Assembly: GCF_021560015.1 (NCBI RefSeq)
Contig: NZ_CP073588.1
Span: 186,001-250,000, forward strand
Source of the DNA: Shewanella vesiculosa
GTDB taxonomy: Bacteria; Pseudomonadota; Gammaproteobacteria; Enterobacterales; Shewanellaceae
DNA: 64,000 nt
Direction: 5' to 3'
The translations under genes were made by a program, and so were the position numbers. Under the pieces are notes generated by a model. That model had not been told where the DNA came from, ran no database searches, and was given only the letters and a program-made list of their open reading frames with translations. This document shows, in pieces, positions 48,401-57,607 of the stretch. The stretch's first letter is position 1. Each line of letters opens with the position of its first letter.

Positions 48401-48646
48401 ATTTGCAGATAAATACTCGTGATAGTTTTGAAATCCAGTATTGCGATTATTATCTGCTATTACAGCAAACACCAATTTAATATTAAGCTCACGCCAGCTT
48501 TGGGGCGATTTATCGATTAGGTGTGAAAGCTGGACTATGTGTCATGCAGAGGGGCAAACGCAAAGTGTAGACGTTATGTATCAATTAAAATAAGAGATAA
48601 TGGGTCACTAAATTATCGCTTTATGTATGACATAACATAAGGTTTA

Positions 48647-48706
48647 ACAGGTTGAAACTGCGAAGTTTCAACCTGTAATTTTGTCAATATCCTGTCTTGA
48701 AACAGG
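48647..48706. repeat. Long perfect hairpin with GCGA loop plus adjacent smaller hairpin
   Basis: ACAGGTTGAAACT (48647-48659) and AGTTTCAACCTGT (48664-48676) form a perfect 13-bp stem closed by GCGA, a GNRA-type tetraloop. Directly after it CCTGT/ACAGG (48691-48706) makes a second hairpin using related sequence (TTGAAACAGG). No T-run follows. It lies about 330 bp before gnd, in a 700-bp gap (48311-49007) that otherwise contains only the terminator at 48370. Confidence 0.55.
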
Positions 48707-49007
48707 TTTATACTTTTGAGGTGAGGCAGAATAGGTCGATTGCCATCTTTATAAGCTTAAAAATGTTGATATTTAATAAATTTTTGTTGGTAGGTTAGTG
48801 CTAGATTGAGAGACATGTTTTTTATTAAGTTATTGTCTTTAATAATGAATAGCTACTTTAAATTTTATTAATATGTAGTATCCTGCTTTATTAGTACAGA
48901 CGATAGCCATTTTGTGACTGTAATTTAGTTACAAGAATCGTTATAATTGCCACCCAAATGGATTCGCACTACGCGATTAATCTCTGTGACCTGTGGAAAC
49001 ATACACT

Positions 49008-50537
49008 ATGAATAACCACACCCAACAATCTCACGTCGGCGTTATCGGCCTCGGTGTGATGGGCAAGAATCTCGCATTAAACATTGCTGACAATGGCTAC
49101 CATGTCGCTGTTTTCGATTTAGATACTCCAAAAGTCAATGCTGCTGTGGCTCAAGAACAAAGTGAGCGCAAAGCAAATACCGCCCCCCGCATGTCCCCAT
49201 GTAACAATCTTACAGAAATGCTGGCCAAATTAGTTGAACCTCGAGTGATCGTGTTATCTGTGCCTGCAGGCGCACCAGTTGATGGTGTGTGTAAATCGTT
49301 AATTGAAGCAGGTATTGAAGCTAACGACATTGTTATTGATACAGGCAATAGCTTGTGGACCGATACCGTTGATCGTGAAGCTCACTATAAAGGCCAGTTT
49401 ATTTTCTTTAGCTCGGCGGTTTCTGGTGGTGAAGTGGGTGCACGTTTTGGACCATCGTTAATGCCAAGTGGTGACGAAAAGGCTTGGCATTATGTTGAGC
49501 CTATTTGGAAAGCTATTGCGGCTAAAGTTGATCCAGCAACAGGTTTACCGATTGAGCGTTTTGAGCCTGGTAATCCGGTCACTGAAGGTGAGCCGTGTAC
49601 GACCTATATTGGTCCTGCGGGTTCTGGTCATTACGTTAAAATGGTTCATAACGGTATTGAATATGCAGATATGCAGCTTATTTGCGAAGCATATCAATTA
49701 CTCAGTGACGGTTTAGGCCTATCTGCCAATGAAATCAGTACCATATTCAATGGTTGGAATAAAGGTATTCTTAACAGCTACCTTATGGGCATTAGTGCTG
49801 AAGTCTTGCAACAAGCCGATCCGTTAACGGGCAAACCTTTAGTTGAAATGATTTTGGATAAAGCGGGCCAAAAAGGCACTGGTTTATGGACGGCAGTGAG
49901 CAGCTTACAAATTGGTTGCCCGGCGCCTACCATCGCTGAAGCTGTTTATGCGCGTGCTGTGAGCACCCAGAAAAACTTGCGCATGCAGTTAAGCTCTAAG
50001 CTTGCTGGCCCAGCACCAATCAGCTTTAGTGAAGCTGACAAAGCTGAATTTATTGCTAATCTTGAAGATGCTTTATATTGCGCTAAAGTGTGCTGTTATG
50101 CTCAAGGCTTTCAACTGATGGCGATGGCAGCAAAAGAGCAAAGCTGGAGTTTAGATTTTGCTGAAATCGCAAAAATTTGGCGTGCAGGTTGCATTATTCG
50201 TGCGACTTTCTTGCAATCAATTACTCAGGCTTATCAAGAAGATGCAAATCTTGCAAACTTATTGATGGCTGATATCTTTAGCCAAACATTGTCGCAAAAA
50301 CACCTTAACTGGCGTAAAACAGTTGCTGCATCAGTTATGCAAGGTATCCCTGCTCCCTGTATTAGTTCGGCTATTGCCTATTACGACAGTTATCGCTGTG
50401 AAATGCTACCTGCTAACTTGTTACAAGGTCAGCGTGACTTTTTTGGTTCGCATACTTTCGAGCGTACGGATAAGCCAGCAGGTGAGAAATATCATTTAGA
50501 TTGGAGCGCTAAAGAGCGTACTTTATCAAAAGTATAA
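49008..50537 (+). CDS. gnd: 6-phosphogluconate dehydrogenase, decarboxylating
   Basis: A 509-aa enzyme of the oxidative pentose phosphate pathway making ribulose 5-phosphate, CO2 and NADPH. NADP-binding VGVIGLGVMGKNLALNIADNG near the N-terminus (in part), the substrate loop AVSGGEVGARFGPSLMPSG, catalytic Lys in GHYVKMVHNGIEYADMQ and C-terminal helical domain are clear. I use the ATG at 49008; a GTG five codons earlier is also in frame. Longer than the 468-aa E. coli enzyme, as usual for the Shewanella type. Single-gene unit. Confidence 0.95.
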   Translation: MNNHTQQSHVGVIGLGVMGKNLALNIADNGYHVAVFDLDTPKVNAAVAQEQSERKANTAPRMSPCNNLTEMLAKLVEPRVIVLSVPAGAPVDGVCKSLIEAGIEANDIVIDTGNSLWTDTVDREAHYKGQFIFFSSAVSGGEVGARFGPSLMPSGDEKAWHYVEPIWKAIAAKVDPATGLPIERFEPGNPVTEGEPCTTYIGPAGSGHYVKMVHNGIEYADMQLICEAYQLLSDGLGLSANEISTIFNGWNKGILNSYLMGISAEVLQQADPLTGKPLVEMILDKAGQKGTGLWTAVSSLQIGCPAPTIAEAVYARAVSTQKNLRMQLSSKLAGPAPISFSEADKAEFIANLEDALYCAKVCCYAQGFQLMAMAAKEQSWSLDFAEIAKIWRAGCIIRATFLQSITQAYQEDANLANLLMADIFSQTLSQKHLNWRKTVAASVMQGIPAPCISSAIAYYDSYRCEMLPANLLQGQRDFFGSHTFERTDKPAGEKYHLDWSAKERTLSKV

Positions 50538-50551
50538 TGGCTCTTAAGCTT

Positions 50552-50586
50552 AAAAAGGCGCCTCATTTACAATGAGGCGCCTTTTT
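50552..50586. terminator. Bidirectional terminator between gnd and menA
   Basis: AAAAAGGCGCCTCATT/AATGAGGCGCCTTTTT, a perfect 16-bp stem with 3-nt loop. Confidence 0.9.
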
Positions 50587-50630
50587 ATTTTTTAATAAAT
50601 AGATTTATCGCAGTGAGTGAAAGAACAGAG

Positions 50631-51524
50631 TTAACTAAGCGAAAAATACAGGCCAACACTGAACAGTACACTGAAAATCATCGTTAATTTTGCTGTTTGC
50701 CCAAGTATTGGGTTTAATGCTTCACCGCTGTTGTTGTGAAATTCGCGGCTGAGATTACGCGCAATAATTAACGAGGCTCCCGATAATAATACGGGTAAAC
50801 CTTCGAGGGCTCCGAGTAAAAATCCGGCAATAATGATACCAAAGGGTAAGTAGACAAAGCTTTGATATAGCACTTTAGCTTGCGCTTCACCAATCCTCAC
50901 TGCAAGCGTGTTTTTACCGGCTTTAGTATCAGTTGAAATATCTCTAGTATTATTGACCAGCATGATAGCCGCATTAAAAAAGCCAATGGCGCAACCGAGT
51001 AACCACGCGGTCATGGTGGTGGTTCCTGCTTGTAAATAGTAACTGCCAACAACGGCTACCAAACCGAAAAATACAAATGCAGCTATTTCACCTAATCCAT
51101 GTGATGCCAGTGGGTAGGGGCCTCCGCTATAACATAACGCGCCTAAAATAGAGGCGACTGCGAGAATCGCAATAGGCCAGCCACCGTGCACTATCAATAA
51201 CGAACCGACTAGTAATGATGTGATCAGGCAGCTAATCATGGCATTTCGAACTGATGAGGGGGCTAGAATACCACTTTGGGTGACTCTAATAGGACCGATA
51301 CGTTCTTCAGTGTCTATACCATTTTTAAAGTCAAAGTAGTCGTTCGCGAGGTTAACTGAAATTTGTAATAATACCGCACATAACATTGATGTGAAGGCAA
51401 TAAGTAAGCTAAATTGTTCGAGCCCAATGGCCAGCATGTTGCCAATTAATAATGGACCAATTGCCGCTGGTAGCGTACGAGGTCGGATAGCCATAAACCA
51501 TGATTGCATTGAGCTAGGTTGCAT
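50631..51524 (-). CDS. menA: 1,4-dihydroxy-2-naphthoate polyprenyltransferase
   Basis: A 297-aa UbiA-superfamily membrane prenyltransferase, about eight or nine helices. The first Asp-rich motif is NLANDYFDFKNGID and the second is NNTRDISTDTKAGKNTLAV, both binding the prenyl diphosphate through magnesium. It attaches the isoprenoid chain in menaquinone synthesis, needed in Shewanella for anaerobic respiration. Divergent from tesB. Confidence 0.94.
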   Translation of the reverse strand: MQPSSMQSWFMAIRPRTLPAAIGPLLIGNMLAIGLEQFSLLIAFTSMLCAVLLQISVNLANDYFDFKNGIDTEERIGPIRVTQSGILAPSSVRNAMISCLITSLLVGSLLIVHGGWPIAILAVASILGALCYSGGPYPLASHGLGEIAAFVFFGLVAVVGSYYLQAGTTTMTAWLLGCAIGFFNAAIMLVNNTRDISTDTKAGKNTLAVRIGEAQAKVLYQSFVYLPFGIIIAGFLLGALEGLPVLLSGASLIIARNLSREFHNNSGEALNPILGQTAKLTMIFSVLFSVGLYFSLS

Positions 51525-51730
51525 AATATTGTGAGACGCAGTGTTGATTAGTCATGTCTAATAGCATATCAAATATTCATTTAGACTGCAGATATGAATA
51601 TTTGCGTTGCATCACTATTTTACGATTTGTCATTAGATAACTGAAATTCACTATTATCATCGAATAAGCTAGAAAACATCAGCTTAACTGAGGTAACCTT
51701 AACGTTAATCCATGTTATAGAGAAGGTGTT

Positions 51731-52591
51731 ATGAGTCAGGTATTAAACGATTTACTGTCATTATTGTCACTTGAGAAGATTGAGCTAGGTTTGTTTCGTG
51801 GTCAGAGCCAAGATTTAGGCTTTGGGCATGTGTTTGGTGGCCAAGTGATGGGACAAGCGTTAAGTGCTGCAAAACAAACGGTGAGCGAAGACCGTCATGT
51901 ACATTCATTACATTCATATTTCTTACGTGCCGGTGATGAAAAGTTACCGATAATTTATGATGTTGAAAATATGCGTGATGGTGGTAGTTTTAGTGCCCGC
52001 AGAGTAAAGGCTATTCAGAAAGGGCGACCGATTTTTTACATGACCTGTTCATTTCAAAGTGTTGAACAAGGCTTTGAGCATCAAGATGTGATGCCGGATG
52101 TCCCGGGACCTGAAGGTTTATTAAATCAGCAAGAACTTGCAATGACAATGCGTGATAAAGTACCTGCGCAAATGCTCGAAAAGTTTATGGCTGATTCTCC
52201 GATTGAAATGCGCTTAGTTAATCCTCTACATCCCATTACACCAAATGCGACAGAGCCTAAACGCTATGTATGGTTACGTGCCAATGGACAAATACCTTCG
52301 GATCATAGTATTCAAGAATATTTACTGGCTTACGCATCGGATTTCAACTTTCTAGCCACAGCTACTCAGCCACACGGGGTGTCTTTTTTAACACCAGGTA
52401 TGCGCATGGCCACTATTGATCATGCTATGTGGTTTCATCGCCCATTTAATATGAGCGAATGGCTACTTTATTGTATTGATAGTCCTAATGCTGGCGGTGG
52501 ACGTGGGTTTGTTAAAGGACAGTTTTTCGATCAGCAAGGACGTCTTGTGGCTTCTGCCACACAAGAAGGTTTACTCAGAATGACCAAGTAG
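51731..52591 (+). CDS. tesB: Acyl-CoA thioesterase II
   Basis: A 286-aa double-hotdog thioesterase matching E. coli TesB (286 aa): [48 protein letters not shown], and the second-hotdog segments with [11 protein letters not shown] (catalytic Asp) and [12 protein letters not shown]. Hydrolyses a broad range of acyl-CoAs. Followed after one base by a YbaY-like gene, the same gene order as tesB-ybaY in E. coli. Confidence 0.95.
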   Translation: MSQVLNDLLSLLSLEKIELGLFRGQSQDLGFGHVFGGQVMGQALSAAKQTVSEDRHVHSLHSYFLRAGDEKLPIIYDVENMRDGGSFSARRVKAIQKGRPIFYMTCSFQSVEQGFEHQDVMPDVPGPEGLLNQQELAMTMRDKVPAQMLEKFMADSPIEMRLVNPLHPITPNATEPKRYVWLRANGQIPSDHSIQEYLLAYASDFNFLATATQPHGVSFLTPGMRMATIDHAMWFHRPFNMSEWLLYCIDSPNAGGGRGFVKGQFFDQQGRLVASATQEGLLRMTK

Positions 52592-52592
52592 G

Positions 52593-53003
52593 ATGCTAAA
52601 GATGATTTTATTTAACAAAGGGATTCAATTCGCGCTAGTGGTTTTGATTGCCATGATGCTCAATGGTTGTGTGACAGTTGAGCCTGAAAAACCGGTAATC
52701 GTGAACGGTTATGCCGGATATGCCGAAAAGATTGCTTTGCCACAGGGGTGTAAGATCAATATTGCCTTGATTGATTTTAATACTCCAGGTGCGATTATTT
52801 CTCAAAAAAACTTTGATATTGCCAGAGCGCCTGTTCCATTTAAATTTACTTTGCCTGCCAACCTCATTAACAGTGGAGTCGATTATGGTGTGGTGGCAAT
52901 GATCACCTATCAAGGCAATGCAATTTTTCAAACTTATGATAAGTTTCGTGTGATCAATAACGGTCAATTTACCACTCAAGTGTTAATGAAACGCGTTAAA
53001 TAG
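52593..53003 (+). CDS. YbaY-family lipoprotein
   Basis: A 136-aa lipoprotein with lipobox MLNGC (Cys at about residue 26) and a compact beta domain of the YbaY/YscW type (INIALIDFNTPGAIISQKNF and VPFKFTLPANLI). In E. coli the homologue sits next to tesB as here, and its function is poorly known. Two in-frame ATGs exist (52593 and 52602); either gives a complete signal. Probably co-transcribed with tesB. After the stop a CCCGCCA/TGGCGGG hairpin at about 53036-53062 may terminate weakly. Confidence 0.8.
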   Translation: MLKMILFNKGIQFALVVLIAMMLNGCVTVEPEKPVIVNGYAGYAEKIALPQGCKINIALIDFNTPGAIISQKNFDIARAPVPFKFTLPANLINSGVDYGVVAMITYQGNAIFQTYDKFRVINNGQFTTQVLMKRVK

Positions 53004-53104
53004 CCACTTCGTAATCTCGCTCACAAACTGTTATCCCCGCCATTGATTGATTAACGTGGCGGGTAGTAATCTTTTGCTACTTTAATGTGTTGTTTAGGTT
53101 GTTT

Positions 53105-54340
53105 ATGCCAGAGCTGATCTTGAATCATCGTTCGGATGCGCAAACGCGCTTAATTTGGGCTTTGTGTATCGCTTCTATTGTGGTTTATATTAATTTGTAC
53201 ACAGTGCAAGGCATGCTGCCGTCAATTGCTGAGAATTTTGGCGTGTCGGGTGCACAAGCGACTTTGGTACTTTCTGTTACCAGCTTTACCCTAGCATTTT
53301 CATTGCTTTTTTATGCCGTGTTGTCTGACAGAATAGGGCGGTTAGCCCCGATAGTGCTCAGTTTATGGCTATTAGCAGCATCGAATATTTTGTTAGTTTT
53401 TGCCCAAACGTTTGATGATTTACTTATGGTGCGCTTGTTACAGGGAATTTTGTTAGCGGCGGTGCCCGCAATTTCGATGGCATATTTTAAAGAGCAATTG
53501 GCGCCTTCTTTTATGCTCAAAGCCGCTGCTGTATACATAATGGCTAACAGTATGGGCGGCATTGCAGGGCGAATTTTTGGCGGTTTAATGGCACAAAACT
53601 TGTCATGGCAATCGTCTATGGGGTTGGTCTTTGTGGTAACGCTAATAGGGGTTGCATTGGTGACATACTTATTACCACGCAAAGAGATAAAACCTACAGT
53701 GATTAAGCAGAAAGTGTCTTTACTGCGTAAGGTAAAACAAGACATCGATGGTTTTATGTTTCACTTATCTGATCCGCAAATGCGTTTGGCCTATATGGTT
53801 GGTGGCTTAGCCTTTATGATGATGGTCAATCAGTTTAGCTTTATTCAGTTACATATTATGGCTGAGCCTTATGGGTTGAGTCGTTTTAATGCAACCTTGA
53901 TATTTTTATGTTACTCAAGCGGCACTTTTGCGTCTTATTTGTCAGCTAAGTGGATTATGCGATACGGTTCTATGCCATTATTTAGAGTGGCATTATGCTT
54001 AATGGTTGCCGGTACTTCATTGACCTTAGTCGATACACTGGCTGCCATTGTGATTGGCTTTTTGATCAGTGCTTGTGGATTTTTTCTAACTCATAGCTGC
54101 TGCAATTCGTTTGTTGCCATTCGTGCAACCAGCCATCGAGCTAAGGCTACGTCACTTTATTTATGCTGTTATTACCTTGGGGCCTCATTAGGCGGACCTT
54201 ATTTAATGTTGTTTTGGCATAAAGCAGAATGGAATGGGGTGGTAGTGGGTTCTATGACGCTTTTGGCATTGCTACTAGTCGCAATTTGGCGTTTAGGAAT
54301 ACATCAACAGCATGCTGCTGATGTATCTATCGCCGATTAA
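53105..54340 (+). CDS. Major facilitator superfamily transporter (YnfM-like)
   Basis: A 411-aa inner-membrane protein with 12 hydrophobic segments. The MFS loop 2-3 motif is AVLSDRIGRLAPIVLSL, and the first helix region YTVQGMLPSIAENFGVS is typical of the YnfM/arabinose-efflux branch of drug:H+ antiporters. I use the ATG at 53105 with AGG seven bases upstream; the frame begins at a TTG at 53087. Substrate unknown. Convergent with dctD. Confidence 0.86.
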   Translation: MPELILNHRSDAQTRLIWALCIASIVVYINLYTVQGMLPSIAENFGVSGAQATLVLSVTSFTLAFSLLFYAVLSDRIGRLAPIVLSLWLLAASNILLVFAQTFDDLLMVRLLQGILLAAVPAISMAYFKEQLAPSFMLKAAAVYIMANSMGGIAGRIFGGLMAQNLSWQSSMGLVFVVTLIGVALVTYLLPRKEIKPTVIKQKVSLLRKVKQDIDGFMFHLSDPQMRLAYMVGGLAFMMMVNQFSFIQLHIMAEPYGLSRFNATLIFLCYSSGTFASYLSAKWIMRYGSMPLFRVALCLMVAGTSLTLVDTLAAIVIGFLISACGFFLTHSCCNSFVAIRATSHRAKATSLYLCCYYLGASLGGPYLMLFWHKAEWNGVVVGSMTLLALLLVAIWRLGIHQQHAADVSIAD

Positions 54341-54344
54341 CAGG

Positions 54345-55718
54345 TTAATTCTCGATAAACTGTTTACGGTCTAAGTCAAATTTGCGCATTTTGTCGTACA
54401 AGGTTTTACGGGGGAGCTCGAGCTGTTCCATGGTTAATTTTATGCTGCCTTTATTATGACTTAAGGCTTCTTCAATCAACATACGCTCAAAAAACTCTAC
54501 TCGCTGCTGCAATGACATACTGGTATGTATGGTTGTATTGCTTTCTAGATTACCAGCAAAAGCGGCCTCAGCGCCCAGTAGAACATAGCGTTCAGCTAAG
54601 TTACGTAATTCACGCACATTACCCGGCCAATCATGTGCGGTAAGCACCATGGTTTGTGACGTATTTAAGGCAATAAGTGCTTTATGGTATCGAGCCGATG
54701 CAATTCTAGCAAAGTGTAAAAACAGCAGTGGAATATCTTCTCTTCTATCTCTTAGCGGCGGAATAACAATAGTGACCAAGTTAAGACGATACAATAAATC
54801 TTGTCTGAATTTGCCTTCTTCACACAGCTGCTGCAAGTTTAATTTTGTTGCAGCAATGACTCTGATATCTAAGTCTATTGGTGTGTTTGAGCCCAGCCTT
54901 TCAACTTTGCGGTCTTCCAACACGCGTAATAATTTCACCTGCAACGCCATTGGAGTACTTTCTATTTCATCTAAAAGTAGTGTACCGCCATTGGCATATT
55001 CGAATTTGCCGATACGGCGTTTGTCTATGCCGGTAAAAGCGCCTGATTCAGCACCAAAGAGTTCGCTTTCTATGAGATTTTCCGGAATAGCACCACAATT
55101 AATTGCGACAAAATTGGCTTTGTTACGGTAGCTATGGTCATGTAAATATCGGGCGACTAACTCTTTACCCGCACCGGTTTCACCTTCAATCATAATATCG
55201 GCGGGTGTATCTAATACTTGGTCTATAAGGTGGCGCATTTTCATTACGCTAGGACTGTTTCCTAAAATACGCGGGCCAGGAGCAATGTGAGATTCAAGTT
55301 CGCGTTTAAGCTTGCGGTTTTCTAAAGTTAACGATCGCTTATCTAGAGCACGTTTGGTGACATCGAGTATGTGTTCGTTATTAAAAGGTTTTTCGATAAA
55401 GTCGTAAGCTCCTTTTTTCAATGCGTCGACAGCCATTGCTATGTCACCAAAGCCAGTTAACAGTACAACAGGAAGATCACTGTCTTGTTGTTTCAGTTGT
55501 TGTAATAAACTCAATCCATCAAGTAATGGCATATTGACATCAGAGATCACAATACCAGGCCAGTTAGCGGTAATGTGACTGGAAATAGACTGTGGGTCTG
55601 TGGTGGCTAAGGCACGAATATTTTCGAGTTTGAATAATTGTTGTAACACGATACCAATATGAGGTTCATCATCAACAATAATGACTTGATAATCGTTGAT
55701 GTCTTGTATTTGAGTCAC
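54345..55718 (-). CDS. dctD: C4-dicarboxylate two-component sigma-54 activator DctD
   Basis: A 457-aa NtrC-type regulator. Receiver domain (1-125) with phosphoacceptor D60; AAA+ domain with Walker A GETGAGKE at 179-186 and the sigma-54 contact loop GAFTGI at 226-231, where the usual last residue is Ala; C-terminal Fis-type helix-turn-helix (KLTMEQLELPRKTLYDKMRKF, in part). It should activate the sigma-54 promoter of dctPQM when phosphorylated by DctB. Begins 2 bases after the dctB stop codon. Confidence 0.93.
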   Translation of the reverse strand: MTQIQDINDYQVIIVDDEPHIGIVLQQLFKLENIRALATTDPQSISSHITANWPGIVISDVNMPLLDGLSLLQQLKQQDSDLPVVLLTGFGDIAMAVDALKKGAYDFIEKPFNNEHILDVTKRALDKRSLTLENRKLKRELESHIAPGPRILGNSPSVMKMRHLIDQVLDTPADIMIEGETGAGKELVARYLHDHSYRNKANFVAINCGAIPENLIESELFGAESGAFTGIDKRRIGKFEYANGGTLLLDEIESTPMALQVKLLRVLEDRKVERLGSNTPIDLDIRVIAATKLNLQQLCEEGKFRQDLLYRLNLVTIVIPPLRDRREDIPLLFLHFARIASARYHKALIALNTSQTMVLTAHDWPGNVRELRNLAERYVLLGAEAAFAGNLESNTTIHTSMSLQQRVEFFERMLIEEALSHNKGSIKLTMEQLELPRKTLYDKMRKFDLDRKQFIEN

Positions 55719-55720
55719 GT

Positions 55721-57517
55721 TTAGACTTCCTCACGTAAATAAAGAGGCAAAATAATATGGAAAATAGCGCCACCTTGAAGGGCGTTTTCGACTGTAATAG
55801 AACCTTGCATGGATTCGATAATCCGTTGCGAGATGGACAAGCCTAATCCTAATCCCTGACGTTCGCTGGTGGTATAGTAAGGTTCAAAAATTTTGCTCAT
55901 TTGGCTTTCTCTCACACCCGGCCCACTGTCTTGGATACTGATGTTTACCTTGTTATCGCAATAGACTTCGATACGTAATTTTCGTTCGGTAGATTGTTGC
56001 ATTGCGACAATGGCATTACTGATAAGATTAACCAATACTTGCTGTAATCGCACGCTGTCACCCCAGATTTGACACTTACCCTGTAGGAGTTGCAGCGACA
56101 GTTTAATACCTTGCTTGTCTATTTCAGGTTGAACAATTGTTAACGCCTGTTCTATCGATTTTGTTATATCAGTGGCATTGTCTTTACCCTGAGACTTACG
56201 GGTAAAGCTCTTAAATTGGCCAATAATATCAGCCAATCTATCGGTTAGTTCGATCATGATTTTGATGTTATTACCGGCATCGTTAAGCATATTTCGACCG
56301 ATGAAAGTTTGGGTATTTTGTGCGTAACTTCTTAGTGCCGCCAGAGGTTGATTTAGTTCGTGATTAATACTGGCTGACAGGCTGCCTATGACGGTCAGCT
56401 TTGCAGCTTGAATCAGTTCGTCTTGAGTGTCTTTTAATTGGGTGTTGGCTTGCTCAAGCTCTAAGGTGCGCTCTTTTACCCTTTGTTCAAGTTGATTTTG
56501 TGCTTGACGCATTCGGCGTAAATTTTTACGACGTTCAATGTTATAAAGAATAAATAATGCCAGTAATAAATATAGCGTGGCAGCCAATAGCAATATCTGT
56601 GGCAAAGACTCATATAAGGGCTTCATTGGTGCAAGTACATGAACGTTCCAATTGGCATTAGGCATAAATTGATGACGTTCAAGGTATTTTTTTTGCCCTT
56701 CAAAGGATGATATTTGGTAAACCTGAGCAGCATGGGAGTTACCAATCTTAAAGCTAGGATTGACACTAAGCTCACCAATGGGTCTATTGGCGTAACGTTT
56801 TGAAGAGTTGAGTGCAAAACGTTTGGCCTGTGTCAGCGGTGATAATGAATTAAATCGCCAGCTATTGATACTTGATAGAAACACGATATTGTCTGGATCG
56901 CTGATCATAAATTCATATTGGCTTGCGATGGCAATGCCACTACTTTGTTGTTCAATTAAGCCAATATCAACTTTCACAACGACTACACCCAAGACTAGAC
57001 CATTGTGATAAACCGGGTTAGCAAAATAGAAGCCGCGCTTATTTGATGAAGTTCCGACGGCATAATATCGTCCTGATTTACCTGATATCGCTTCGATAAA
57101 GTAGGGTCTAAATGAATAGTCATGATTAATAAAAGAATTCGGCTGATCCCAATTGCTGGCGGCAATAGCGACTCCGAGCGCATCGGTCAGGTAAATATCA
57201 GATGATTCGGTGACTTGCTGTAATTCAGATAAATAAGCGTTCAGCTTTTCAATAGTTTGAGAGTTTTGTTGATCGAGTAACCCCTGTTCTAATATAGGGT
57301 TTTGTGCCAGTACGGCTGGAATATTCTCGTAGTGTGACAGTGCGTTATCGATAAAAATAACCAGTTCATTGATTTGCTTCTCAGATTGCTCTGCAATATT
57401 TTTCGTGCCTTGTTCAAGTACATACCAATAAGTCATTTTAAGAGTGAGTAATAATCCTATGATGAGCATGATGCTTACTAAAATATTACGTTTCTTGATG
57501 GTAAAAAATGAAAGCAT
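55721..57517 (-). CDS. dctB: C4-dicarboxylate sensor histidine kinase DctB
   Basis: A 598-aa inner-membrane kinase. First membrane helix about 10-30, a periplasmic double-Cache sensor domain (about 40-310) containing the DctB-like segment INHDYSFRPYFIEAISGKSGRYYAVG (in part), a second helix about 315-340, a coiled coil, phosphoacceptor His in ASINHELNQPLAALRSYA, and HATPase motifs NLISNAI, DSGPGV and GLGLGLSI. The frame starts at a TTG four codons earlier; the ATG at 57517 is preferred. Senses external dicarboxylates, often together with the transporter. Confidence 0.93.
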   Translation of the reverse strand: MLSFFTIKKRNILVSIMLIIGLLLTLKMTYWYVLEQGTKNIAEQSEKQINELVIFIDNALSHYENIPAVLAQNPILEQGLLDQQNSQTIEKLNAYLSELQQVTESSDIYLTDALGVAIAASNWDQPNSFINHDYSFRPYFIEAISGKSGRYYAVGTSSNKRGFYFANPVYHNGLVLGVVVVKVDIGLIEQQSSGIAIASQYEFMISDPDNIVFLSSINSWRFNSLSPLTQAKRFALNSSKRYANRPIGELSVNPSFKIGNSHAAQVYQISSFEGQKKYLERHQFMPNANWNVHVLAPMKPLYESLPQILLLAATLYLLLALFILYNIERRKNLRRMRQAQNQLEQRVKERTLELEQANTQLKDTQDELIQAAKLTVIGSLSASINHELNQPLAALRSYAQNTQTFIGRNMLNDAGNNIKIMIELTDRLADIIGQFKSFTRKSQGKDNATDITKSIEQALTIVQPEIDKQGIKLSLQLLQGKCQIWGDSVRLQQVLVNLISNAIVAMQQSTERKLRIEVYCDNKVNISIQDSGPGVRESQMSKIFEPYYTTSERQGLGLGLSISQRIIESMQGSITVENALQGGAIFHIILPLYLREEV

Positions 57518-57557
57518 GAATATTACCAATTAGTTGTGGTTATTTTGAGTCATGAAT

Positions 57558-57587
57558 AAAAAAACGAGCCTTAATCAAGGCTCGTTT
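57558..57587 (-). terminator. Terminator of the dctPQM operon
   Basis: AAACGAGCCTT/AAGGCTCGTTT hairpin; on the minus strand it is followed by seven U residues. It separates dctPQM from dctBD. Confidence 0.82.
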
Positions 57588-57607
57588 ATAATACGCGAAT
57601 TATCAAG

